The notes under the pieces are model-generated. The model did not search any database. It saw only the letters and a list, made by a program, of their open reading frames with translations, and had not been told where the DNA came from. Positions 10,881 through 19,609 of a stretch of 22,345 nt of DNA are shown here, piece after piece (the first letter of the stretch is position 1; each line of letters opens with the position of its first letter). A program made the translations under genes and the position numbers. This DNA comes from Tieghemiomyces parasiticus (Eukaryota > Kickxellomycota > Dimargaritomycetes > Dimargaritales > Dimargaritaceae), in the NCBI GenBank assembly GCA_027575765.1, contig JANBPT010000802.1:1-22345 (forward strand), in the 5' to 3' direction.

Positions 10881-11089
10881 TACAATCACAGTTTAATTAC
10901 AGAACGGAGTGGTGGTAGAGAAACCAGGGAAGGTGTTACGGCGGGCGATACTCCTCCACGCCTGAAAGTGGAAGGTGGCCAGCGTGGGTCTTGGGGGGGG
11001 GCTAAAACGGAGCGAGGGTGACGTTGCACAGTCTCTCGACAGCTGGGGAGAACAGGGGCGGACATACACACAGTTCGGCCAGGATGCAT

Positions 11090-11509
11090 TTAGTAGTTGG
11101 TGGCGAAGGGCAGAATAAACAGCACGAAGGTGGCTAGGAACCCAATTGTCCAGAAGAAGGTGCGAACGGCACCCTTGCCCCACAGATAGGCGATGATGTA
11201 GAAGGCGCGGGCAGCCACGAAGATGATACACAGAATGTTGGCGCCGCGATGGCTGCCAGCCCCGAAGCGGTTAAAGTAAACGGCCAGGGTGAACAGAGTG
11301 AAGGCCTCAAACTGGTTGAGGTGGGCCCCGGCGGCACGGTGATCACGGTCGGCCACCACGCCGGCGGGGGTTGCACGCGGGGTGTTGTGGTTGTAGTTGC
11401 CGTCCGAGCGCGAGCGCGAGTGGTAGAGGGGGAACAAGGTGATCACCCACAGCAGGAAGGCGGCGAAGACACAGCCAAACTGAATCTTCTCGGATTCGGT
11501 AGCGAACAT
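11090..11509 (-). CDS. MAPEG-family membrane protein 1
   Basis: MAPEG proteins are small four-helix membrane proteins; characterised members are glutathione transferases and eicosanoid enzymes, but many fungal members are uncharacterised. This one has 139 residues with four hydrophobic segments at about 9-29, 66-82, 90-110 and 116-135. Family hallmarks are visible: NTPR at 42-45, His63-Leu-Asn65-x-x-Glu68-Ala in GAHLNQFEAF, and Arg101 with Tyr104 and Tyr108 in the third helix. The start MFATESEKIQFG is matched by MFSSEHDKIQFG in the second copy at 15962-16372, which fixes both starts. The gene is intronless. No hydrophilic extra domain is present, so substrate and catalytic activity cannot be inferred. 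Confidence 0.9.
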   Translation of the reverse strand: MFATESEKIQFGCVFAAFLLWVITLFPLYHSRSRSDGNYNHNTPRATPAGVVADRDHRAAGAHLNQFEAFTLFTLAVYFNRFGAGSHRGANILCIIFVAARAFYIIAYLWGKGAVRTFFWTIGFLATFVLFILPFATNY

Positions 11510-11543
11510 AGCGACGGAGGGAGGTCTGGGGAAAGAGAGGGTG

Positions 11544-11556
11544 TGGTGGTGGTGGG
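11544..11556 (-). repeat. CCA-repeat in the leader of MAPEG gene 1
   Basis: On the sense strand this is a CCACCACCACCA tract starting 35 bases before the ATG. MAPEG gene 2 has the same kind of tract at the same distance from its ATG. Confidence 0.55.
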
Positions 11557-11733
11557 GAAGAGGGTCAGTAGGAACGTCGGCACGATCTAGAGGATCACAG
11601 TGAGCCGGAAGTAACGAAAGTTATGCAGTTGACGAGAGCGCGGCAGGAAAGTGCAAATTGGTACACCTGAAGATAGGAAGGCCGGGGATGGGTAGCTGAT
11701 GTAGGATTAGGAAGGCAGGGGCCCGGGCCGGAG

Positions 11734-11741
11734 TTTTTATA
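11734..11741 (-). promoter_or_regulatory. TATA box of MAPEG gene 1
   Basis: TATAAAAA on the minus strand, about 230 bases upstream of the ATG, in otherwise GC-rich sequence. This is the same spacing as for MAPEG gene 2. Confidence 0.65.
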
Positions 11742-11759
11742 GCGATTGAAAGGGTGGGA

Positions 11760-13220
11760 GGAGGGGGCGTCGTCGTCCCCATCTCACTCGATCCGAGCCG
11801 ACCGGGGAGGGGTATGCAGAGGGTGACGCAGGTCCGGTTGCTGCTCGAGCCTAAAGTTGTTGGCTGCAGAGAGCCGGGTAGGCTTACGGGTAGGCGGATG
11901 GGGGAGGGGGCTTCGAGCCACGACCGCCATGCCCTCCCCATAGCTACGATGGGCAGGCTGCCTGTCTGTACGCTGGGTCCGGCGAGATAAACTATAGGCT
12001 CTGACGAGCCGCCGGGAGGAAACAGTGATGAGTGTGGGAGGCCGTGGCCGATGGGCTGGGTTTACCAGACAGCAACATAACTAAACCCCGCGAACAAATC
12101 GACCCGGCCGCCCAATCCGGCCACGGTACCCCCCTGGTTCCAACCGATCGCACCTATGTCGTAGAGAGGATATCCTTAATGCTACCCGCACAAGCCGCCG
12201 CCGCGTCTGGAACGGCCCCTCGCATGACCGCATCGCATCACACAAGGCCTCCCCTTCGCGTCGCCCAGGCACATAGCCAAAGGCTTTCAGGGCCAGACCC
12301 GATCGGGAACTCTAAATGATGCCTATTTTCAGCCGCCGTGGACTTGGACTGACCCGTCTGTCGTAGACTGGCGAGTAGGACGTGCGGTAGATCGTTCCCT
12401 ACCGAATCAATGTGTTCGTGGTTGGTGAATATGGGATGCGGGACGCGCTGCTGTCGTCCCGAATTTGGTGTCCCCGTACGGTATTTTAACCGCATCGACG
12501 TCAACGGTGATCGCGCAGGGAGGAAGAAACTGGGAGTGTATGGCGAGAGGTGACGTTAGATTGCCCCGATAAGGCAATTATAATGCTAAGTCGTCGACGG
12601 GGAAGGAAGCGCCGCCACATCTTTACTCGTCGGCCGTTTCCCCTTCGACATTACAAACTCGGTCCGGCCCGCGGTCGAGAAAGATTAACTTAATCCAACG
12701 CCCCCGACCTGGCGCGCGCGTCCCACAAATCTGGCCATACTTTTTGGGGTGGAGCACAGTTTTTCACATTACACCACTGTCGAACCTCAGTTGCCTCGGT
12801 AATCTCTCATGGGGCCACCGGACGACGTCATGCGGGGGGGACTTGCACGGTACATGTAGCATTTTTGCAAACGGAGGATAAGGGTGAGACGACCCCCCGC
12901 TCCTACTTTTACACCACGCCCCCGGATAACTCTCCGCGTAGGGTCTAATGGCTTCGGCAGGTACTGCTGGGCCATCCGGCCGAGTCAGCGACGAGCCTCC
13001 CAGATTACCACCTGGAGCATCAATTCCCCTCGGTTTCAAACGAAGGGTGGACAGGCAGTCGGGCACATCACGTGGCTCGGCCCGACGGCGTGCTTACTCA
13101 AGGCGGGGGATGGTTGGCGCTAGGGTACGGCCAGCAGCCGTTGACCGCCTGGCTTGGTGAGCCGATGGAACCCCCAACGGCGGCTACGGCATCAGATCTT
13201 CCTCCCACATGATATGTGCC
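11760..13220. other. Intergenic region between divergent MAPEG gene 1 and the ALDH7 gene
   Basis: Only short, GC-driven frames occur on both strands, without domains. The region must hold the upstream control sequences of both divergent genes, but I can name no specific site. Confidence 0.5.
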
Positions 13221-13234
13221 ATCCATCACCCCAG

Positions 13235-13245
13235 TTTTTAAATAG
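13235..13245 (+). promoter_or_regulatory. Possible distant TATA element for the ALDH7 gene
   Basis: TTTTTAAATAG is the nearest AT-rich core-like element upstream of the ALDH7 ATG, about 665 bases away. If used, the gene would have an unusually long leader or a leader intron. The 660 bases between hold no other TATA-like site. Confidence 0.3.
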
Positions 13246-13539
13246 CACTCCGAGCCTTCACACCATTCCCCTGGACCGCATGCTTAGCCATCACGGCTTG
13301 GTATGGGACATGCGGGATCACGGGAGAAGGGTCCTGGCCCAACCTGGAGACGGGGCAGTGTGGCCTGCATCGTCGCCATTCAGCGCCCACTGAGTCAGGC
13401 TCGCCTCGGACAGCGGGGGCCCGCAACACCCAGTCAATTCCGGTCGACGTCGCACTGGCCGGCCAATGTTGCGGGAGAATTCCGACTGCGAGGCAAATCG
13501 TCTCGCGGGCTTCCTTGTCCATCCTATCGCCAGTCCCAG

Positions 13540-13904
13540 CGGCCTTCCCACGAAGCACCGCCGGGTTTTTCGCAGTCCCAACCGCCGCCCCTTAATGGCC
13601 ACACTGCTCGGCTGCCGCCACCTCCCCTCTCCTCGACTGTCGAGACCCTTATTACCCAGCGGGTCCTGCATACCGTCGACCGCTCGGCCGGGACGGACCG
13701 TCGTTTCGTTCCCGCGACCTCCGCCCCACCCTCTCCATCCTCACCACTCCCCAAACCCAACCCCTCCTCCCATCCGCTCGACGCTACTTTCCAACGCCAC
13801 TCTCTTTCTTCCTCATCCACCTTACCACCCCCCAGCCCGACCGACGCCTTTCACCCCTCCCCTTCCAAATTCCCTTCTACCGCATCCCTCGCGACCTCCC
13901 AACG
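13540..13904 (+). other. Pyrimidine/C-rich leader upstream of the ALDH7 gene
   Basis: The plus strand becomes very rich in C and T with few purine runs, most strongly from about 13720 to the ATG. This is typical of fungal 5' UTRs and start regions. Two overlapping frames (13303-13911 and 13466-14080) run through it, but they are Pro/Ser-rich and low in complexity and I do not regard them as genes. ATG codons lie upstream, for example at 13279 with a short frame ending at 13393. Confidence 0.5.
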
Positions 13905-15527
13905 ATGCTGAACGCCGGACTGCTACGGCTGCGTGCCGTCCACCCGAGCTTTATCCGCTCCCCGCACCGCCGCCTCCTCGCCACAACCCGTCCGGCAGCC
14001 ACCGCAGGGGTGGACGCCGGCCGCATCCTGCGCGAGTTGGGACTCCGCCGAGACGGCAACCCCGGCGTCTACGACGGTGAGTGGTACGGCAGCGGCCCCA
14101 CCATCGAGTCCATCGACCCGTCGACCCACGAGGTCATTGGCACGGTACGGACCGCCACCCCGGCCGACTACCACAGGGTGATGGACCAGGTGGCCCGCGC
14201 CAAACCCGTCCTCCGCGACATGCCCGCCCCGAAGCGCGGCGAGCTGGTCCGTCAGATGCGTGAGGCTCTGCACCAGAAACTGCGCCCCCTGGGCGAACTG
14301 GTGTCCCTGGAAATGGGCAAGATCATCCCCGAGGGCATCGGTGAGGTCCAGGAGTACATCGACATTGCCGACTACGCCGTGGGGCTCAGCCGCATGCTGA
14401 ACGGCGCTGTGGTCCCGTCTGAACGGCCCGGCCACATCATGATGGAAATGTGGAACCCGCTGGGCACCGTAGGCGTCATCTCGGCCTTCAATTTCCCCGT
14501 CGCCGTGTACGGCTGGAACAGCGCCATCAGTCTGGTGTGTGGTAACCCCGTGGTGTGGAAGGGCGCGCCGACCACCAGTCTGTGCTCGGTAGCCGTGACC
14601 CGCATCCTAGCCGAGGTCCTGGAAAACAACGGCCTGCCCGGCGCCCTTTGCTCCCTGGTGGCCGGCGGAACCGAGATTGGCCAGACCATGGCCGCTGATC
14701 CCCGGGTCGACCTCCTTTCATTCACTGGTAGCACCCAGGTAGGCCGTGAAGTGGCCCTCACGGTGCAGCAGCGGTTCGGCCGCTCCCTGCTCGAACTCGG
14801 TGGCAATAACGCCATCATCGTGGCCGAAGACGCCGACCTGGACCTGGCTGTACGGTCCACCCTGTTCGCCGCCGTGGGCACTGCCGGTCAGCGCTGCACC
14901 ACCACCCGGCGCCTCTTCCTCCACGAGTCCATCCGCGAACCCTTCCTAGCCCAGCTTACCAAGGCCTATGGGCAGGTCCGGGTGGGCAATCCGTTGGTGG
15001 AAGGCAACCTCTGCGGCCCGCTGCACACCCGCCAGGCCGTCGAGCAGTACCGCCGTGGCGTAGAAGCCGTGAAGGCCCAGGGCGGCGAAATCCTGTACGG
15101 CGGTGAGGTGCTCACCGATCAGCCCGGTAACTTTGTGATGCCCACCATCACCAGCGTTCAGGCCGATACTCCTGTGGTCCAGAACGAGATCTTCGTACCC
15201 ATCCTCCATACCATTCCATACCAAACCCTCGACGAGGCCATCGCCTTCAATAACCGCGTGGGCCAGGGCCTAAGCAGCAGTCTCTTCACCACCGACCCGG
15301 CCAAGATCTTCCGCTGGACCGGACCTGCTGGTTCCGACTGTGGGATCGTCAACGTGAATATCCCCACCAACGGGGCCGAGATTGGCGGCGCCTTTGGCGG
15401 CGAGAAGGAAACCGGTGGCGGTCGCGAATCTGGATCCGATAGCTGGAAGCAGTACATGCGTCGCCAGACCTGTACCATCAACTACAGCGGTCAGCTCCCG
15501 CTGGCCCAGGGTATCAAGTTTGAATAA
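13905..15527 (+). CDS. ALDH7A1: Aldehyde dehydrogenase family 7 (antiquitin type), mitochondrial
   Basis: ALDH7A1 oxidises alpha-aminoadipic semialdehyde to alpha-aminoadipate with NAD+ in lysine breakdown; family members also oxidise other aldehydes. The 540-residue product has an Arg-rich amphipathic N-terminus (about 1-30, no acidic residue), a likely mitochondrial presequence. It is followed by a complete ALDH fold. Catalytic features are Asn196 in AFNFP, Lys219 in VVWKG, the GST of GSTQVG at 275-277, Glu297 in LELGG, nucleophile Cys331 in GQRCTTTRR and Glu428 in NEIF. The tail [20 protein letters not shown] (499-518) is the family 7 hallmark. Human antiquitin has about the same length. 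The ATG has A at -3. There is no intron and third codon positions are almost all G or C. The gene converges on MAPEG gene 2. Confidence 0.95.
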   Translation: MLNAGLLRLRAVHPSFIRSPHRRLLATTRPAATAGVDAGRILRELGLRRDGNPGVYDGEWYGSGPTIESIDPSTHEVIGTVRTATPADYHRVMDQVARAKPVLRDMPAPKRGELVRQMREALHQKLRPLGELVSLEMGKIIPEGIGEVQEYIDIADYAVGLSRMLNGAVVPSERPGHIMMEMWNPLGTVGVISAFNFPVAVYGWNSAISLVCGNPVVWKGAPTTSLCSVAVTRILAEVLENNGLPGALCSLVAGGTEIGQTMAADPRVDLLSFTGSTQVGREVALTVQQRFGRSLLELGGNNAIIVAEDADLDLAVRSTLFAAVGTAGQRCTTTRRLFLHESIREPFLAQLTKAYGQVRVGNPLVEGNLCGPLHTRQAVEQYRRGVEAVKAQGGEILYGGEVLTDQPGNFVMPTITSVQADTPVVQNEIFVPILHTIPYQTLDEAIAFNNRVGQGLSSSLFTTDPAKIFRWTGPAGSDCGIVNVNIPTNGAEIGGAFGGEKETGGGRESGSDSWKQYMRRQTCTINYSGQLPLAQGIKFE

Positions 15528-15961
15528 GCTGAGGGAAAAGTGGACCTGTCAGGTGGTCTATTTTTATTGTTTTAATTTTTTAAGCTCTAGGGCGGGCCGG
15601 CTCTCACTGACTTGGAATTGAATCCCCCCCCCCTACTAGGCAGTCTTTCGATATCGTTTGGTGTCACATGCCGGCAGCTTATATTCATATAGTTTGATGG
15701 GCGGTGCCCGATTTTATATCTATAAATGAAGTCGGACGTAGCGATAGGAAATGGATGTGGCTCGTGGCCGAGAAGTCGAATAGAGGGTTAAAAAGAGGAT
15801 GGGTAAATAATAATTACGGAATCAAAATTGGCACAGGCAAGCGTAGGCTACAGACGAGAGAGGTGGGATTCACTGGGTATATATATATATATATATAAAA
15901 GTGGGACAAATGCAGTAGATTGCATCGATAAAAAAGAGCTATTTCATACAGCACGACAAAC
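15528..15961. other. Convergent 3' region between the ALDH7 gene and MAPEG gene 2
   Basis: AT-rich spacer with T-rich tracts after the ALDH7 stop (for example around 15560-15580) and a (TA)10 run. It should hold the two facing polyadenylation regions. No gene is seen. Confidence 0.55.
15878..15897. repeat. (TA)10 microsatellite
   Basis: Ten TA units, directly followed by AAA, in the convergent 3' region between the ALDH7 gene and MAPEG gene 2. Confidence 0.95.
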
Positions 15962-16372
15962 TTAGGTGCAGAAGGGAAGCACGTAGAGAGTGAACGTGGC
16001 AACGAACCCGATGAACCAGATGACGGTGCGGATGAGGTACAAATTGAGCATGTAGGTCAGTACGTAAATGACCCGGGAGACTACGAAGACGATGGACACA
16101 GCGTCGGCCACGACGACACTCCCAGCGCCGGCGCGGTTAACGAACACGCCCACGGCGAACAGAGTGAAGGCTTCCATGGTGTTGACATGGGCGCCCAGGA
16201 TCCGCAGGCCCGAGGCGGTGAGCGAGTTGTATTGCATGCGCGGCGTGTGATGGTTAAATCCCCCGTCGGCCGCCCGACGTGACACGTACAATGGAATGAT
16301 GGTCAACGTCCACACTAAAAAGGTAGCGAAGAGACAGCCAAACTGAATCTTATCGTGTTCGCTAGAAAACAT
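15962..16372 (-). CDS. MAPEG-family membrane protein 2 (paralogue of the first)
   Basis: This 136-residue protein has four hydrophobic segments at about 9-29, 65-80, 88-108 and 113-134. It shows HTPR at 42-45, His62-Val-Asn64-x-x-Glu67-Ala in GAHVNTMEAF, and Arg100, Tyr103 and Tyr107 in the third helix. It aligns end to end without major gaps with the MAPEG protein at 11090-11509, with roughly half the positions identical. Even the DNA shares a 17-base run over the IQFGC codons. The open frame extends upstream to 16495 without another ATG; the ATG at 16372 is chosen because it matches the paralogue and has A at -3. The two genes share strand, TATA spacing and a CCA-rich leader, so they arose by a local duplication. 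The ALDH7 gene lies between them on the other strand. Activity is unknown. Confidence 0.9.
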   Translation of the reverse strand: MFSSEHDKIQFGCLFATFLVWTLTIIPLYVSRRAADGGFNHHTPRMQYNSLTASGLRILGAHVNTMEAFTLFAVGVFVNRAGAGSVVVADAVSIVFVVSRVIYVLTYMLNLYLIRTVIWFIGFVATFTLYVLPFCT

Positions 16373-16385
16373 GGTGAGTTCAACT

Positions 16386-16424
16386 GGTGGTGATGATGAT
16401 GATGAGGGTGGTGGTGGTGGTGGG
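16386..16424 (-). repeat. CCA/ATC trinucleotide repeats in the leader of MAPEG gene 2
   Basis: On the sense strand a CCA run is followed by an ATC run and another short CCA run. The main CCA run begins 35 bases upstream of the ATG, as in MAPEG gene 1. Confidence 0.8.
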
Positions 16425-16594
16425 GAGAGGAGGAGGGCGGAACGTAGGGTAGCTAGGAAGCAAGGTAGGCTGGAGGATCGAGATAGGGTAGACAATTGAA
16501 GGGGGATGGTTAAGTATGTAGATTATCAGTCTGAGGGGAGGATAATGAGAATGAGAGGATGGCTAAGTAGAGAGACGGAGCGGCTGCGCGGTTC

Positions 16595-16602
16595 ATTATA
16601 TA
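16595..16602 (-). promoter_or_regulatory. TATA box of MAPEG gene 2
   Basis: TATATAAT on the minus strand, 230 bases upstream of the ATG. The position matches the TATA box of MAPEG gene 1. Confidence 0.65.
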
Positions 16603-16985
16603 GGACATGGCGGGTAGTGCCGGTTGACGTGGGCCGAGGTTACCGTAAAAGGCCGGAGGTTGCTATTAACTGGGACTAAACCAAGCGTACTACCCTGTAC
16701 ACCGTATCTCCGTCCAAGTCCAGAGGGGGGGAGGAGAGAGAAAGGGCTTCACACCTCCCTCCTCCCCCCGGACTAGTCTAACTCGAAACCATTTTCATTA
16801 CCCTCTACCGGCATGTAGACGTAGTGTGTCAAAGCGGGGAAGGTCACGTCGTACAGGGCTGGTGAGGATCTTAAGCGATACGGGCATTGCTAAGAGTGAT
16901 GGCTCCAAGCTACGGCGCGCCAGAAGAGTTTACCAGTACAACTAATAATCTAACCCAGTAGGTCAAGCGGGCGGGATGGGGAGGG

Positions 16986-17024
16986 GTGTATGTCTGTGTC
17001 TGTGTGTGTGTGTATGAGTGAGTT
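16986..17024. repeat. Imperfect (GT)n microsatellite
   Basis: A TG/GT-rich run with interspersed TC and AT units, about 390 bases upstream of the MAPEG gene 2 TATA box. Confidence 0.85.
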
Positions 17025-19037
17025 CTGAGCGCGGATAGGTGAAGGGTGGCTAAGAAATTCGGCGGTTCGTCCAATTGACAGGATCGGACAATGACCGCGT
17101 TAGTGCGACGTTGACGACAAATCGCCCATAGTGCGCGAGTGGCGCGAGACGGGAGCGGGTGAGCTGGAAGTGGGGATTAGGAAGAGCCGACGTGAGGGCG
17201 GAGGGGAGGGGAGAGAGGAATACGCGCTGTACTCTAGGAACGCACGCTGCTGTCATCGGAGCTGCGGCCGGAACGGAACGTGAAGGGCGGAGAGACGGCC
17301 TGCTACGTATGTGCAGTCGTACTTGTACCACCTTTACACATAGCATTGCCCTCTCTTTTCACTCCACAATATCTGGCCCAATGCCAGCTAATGATCAGGC
17401 TCTGTCGGCCATTACGGATGACGGGAGGGATGACAATTGTCTCTGTTGGGCGTAACCTTCTGTCAGGGAAATCTCTGACGCTTCAGGCGCCGGACTGCAG
17501 GGGTAATTTTGCCCAAATGACGAAATATCGGCCATCCTAACCATCTTTCCATATTGAACATAAAAACCATCAATTTAAAAAAATGGAAGTTGCTGCTACG
17601 AATGAACCAATCGAACCTCTGGACTGGTTCCGGTTCGTTGAAAACAATGCATGATTGTGTATGGGCCTCAGCTTCAACCCAGGCGCTCTTCAGTAGATAG
17701 TGACGTAGAAAGAATCTTACTGATACGTCGAGATCTAAAGCTGAATCTGGTAAAATGCGATGAGAAAACGTACAACTCATCTAGGCTTCCCAATTATAGC
17801 ATTGCCTATTTCCCACGGTACGATCTTGCCTTCGATACCCAGGCTTCGTATTGACCATAGCTCGCGAATGACATGATGAGGCTATGAACCGACTCACCGC
17901 ATCCGTTGACCAACAGTTTTACGAACCTTCATTATTCCCAATTCATCGCCTTGAGTGTCGATTATACAGATTAGGTTTCCTCCCTATCATCACCACTTTA
18001 TTCTAACCCAACCGTAAAACATGAATGCTGGCGGAGGCGTTTGGTTAAGAAGAACAAAAAAGGTTCTGATCCTTCATGGTACGTCTGATCGTCTCGATTA
18101 GATAAGACCGCTACGACCTTCTATTGGTATCTGAGAATAAGACATAGAATTTCAAGGGGCCCAATTATTGTGGTGAAAAAGCGCGGCACAAAACCCTCGC
18201 CCAGTGCCAAGGGGGCCATTTGCGCACCAACTTGTTGGACTAAGTGTGTCTACTGCCCGACTCTTAGTCAACCGTCCACTATTATCACTACTTCCTGCAT
18301 TCAATTTAAGTTACGCCCCGTCTCTGATATTATTGGATATTCCGCCCTCAAAATCCTTTTACAACTCTCAGAAAAATTTTACTTATTTGTTGTGCAAGAC
18401 ATTCTGCGGATATAAAAACCGCCACCTAAACGAACTGAAAATAAACCTCATGCACTATCCGAATTGGTCTTCGCCTCTACGATAAAACTCCTACTTACCT
18501 ACCTTTGATGCACCGTTTTTTGAACGCGTCTTCACAATCTCCGCCTCACCGTCATCTATTCTAAGTTCAGAAATACCGTCGCCTTTACCATCCCCCGCAG
18601 AAATTCAACAACCATGACTTGTCGCTGCTATTTTCAACACACATACCCCAAAACCCTTCATAAAAACCACAGCTCCTGTTATTGTGGTGAAATGATGAAG
18701 GCGGAAGTTCCCACCACTTGCTTCGAATTGTCTTTTGCCGTTTTGTCCAAACGTCGGGTTATTTTCAACCAGGTTTTGATGCCACTGTATTGACTGCTAC
18801 ATCTCAACAAAACATGTTTTCAACGACGAAAAGGGTCTTCTATCCCCACATCTTTCCTAAAAATTAAATGTCCTCGCTAACTAACCTTGTCACCTGGAAA
18901 CGTGATCTCCTTAAGGGTATCATTCCCAATTTATAAGCTATTACCCGTAATTGTCTAATATAAACCAAGTATCTATCGAAGTTTTGACAACATAACTGAT
19001 TTATTACTTCTATGCCGTCTACTGCACTTGCATCGGA

Positions 19038-19217
19038 GCGTCGCCCGTGAGCACCTCGATTTCCTTGTCAATGAAGAACCGTGAAGAAATATTAACGTAA
19101 CCCTGTTGCCAGATCTATTATGTTCATCGCCGTTTATCATACTATTTGAGGCGTCGCCCGTGTGCGCCTTCTATCTTTGTCTTTTCCGTCTGCAAAGCGT
19201 TGGCCGTGCCCACCTTT
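19038..19217. repeat. Three degenerate copies of a GCGTCGCCCGTG-type motif
   Basis: GCGTCGCCCGTG occurs exactly at 19038-19049 and 19151-19162, and the match continues for about seven more bases with two mismatches. A weaker copy, GCGTTGGCCGTG, begins at 19198. These GC-rich motifs stand out in AT-rich surroundings. Confidence 0.5.
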
Positions 19218-19609
19218 AAAGACATCCGCCATATTTTTTATTATCTACAACAATTCAGAAAACCCCTAATAACCAAAGCCCTTGCCCATTTTCGCTACTT
19301 CCGCCCCTCCCCTTCTCCTTACCCATTTTCTTTACCACCTGCCCCACCGTCATATCACTATGTCTCATAACCATCTATTTTCTTATTCCTGCAACGTGGA
19401 ATACGACCCCCCCCCGCACGAACCGATCACCACATATTCAGGAGTACCTATTTTCTGTGAATTCGGTACTGCAGTGGGAAATCACTTAGCTATTTAATAA
19501 TAGAAAACGGTCAACAACAAAACGAGTTGTCAGTATCGGTCATAAGGGCCGGATTGCTAAAATTAAAGGTGTACTGTTGAGCCGTGAATGATGGTGATAC
19601 GCGAACAGG

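Larger units (their letters stand above)
16620..19600. other. Long intergenic stretch, no supportable gene
   Basis: About 3 kb with only short frames. From about 17.5 kb the base composition becomes more AT-rich. The longest frame (17463-17780, minus, ATG start, 105 codons) shows no domain and overlaps one on the other strand. The stretch could contain decayed genes or transposons too degraded to name. Confidence 0.5.

Noticed and set aside
9850..12257. Shared 14-mer AAGGCCTCCCCTTC at 9850 and 12244
   Set aside because: This length is expected by chance, and the similarity does not extend.
13303..14080. Frames of about 200 codons running into the ALDH7 start
   Set aside because: Pro/Ser/His-rich translation of a C/T-rich leader, overlapping the well-supported ALDH7 presequence in other frames.
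16373..16495. 41-residue N-terminal extension of MAPEG protein 2
   Set aside because: It starts at TTG, contains Pro and Ser runs from trinucleotide repeats, and has no counterpart in the paralogue; the ATG at 16372 matches it exactly.
17463..17780. 105-codon minus-strand frame with an ATG start
   Set aside because: No domain, no paralogue in the window, overlaps an equally plausible plus-strand frame, and no promoter or splice support.
18160..18690. Shared 14-mer TTATTGTGGTGAAA (near 18165 and 18676), and a weak resemblance to a retroelement reverse transcriptase
   Set aside because: About one 14-base repeat is expected by chance in a window of this size. The flanks do not align, and no conserved reverse-transcriptase motif series follows.
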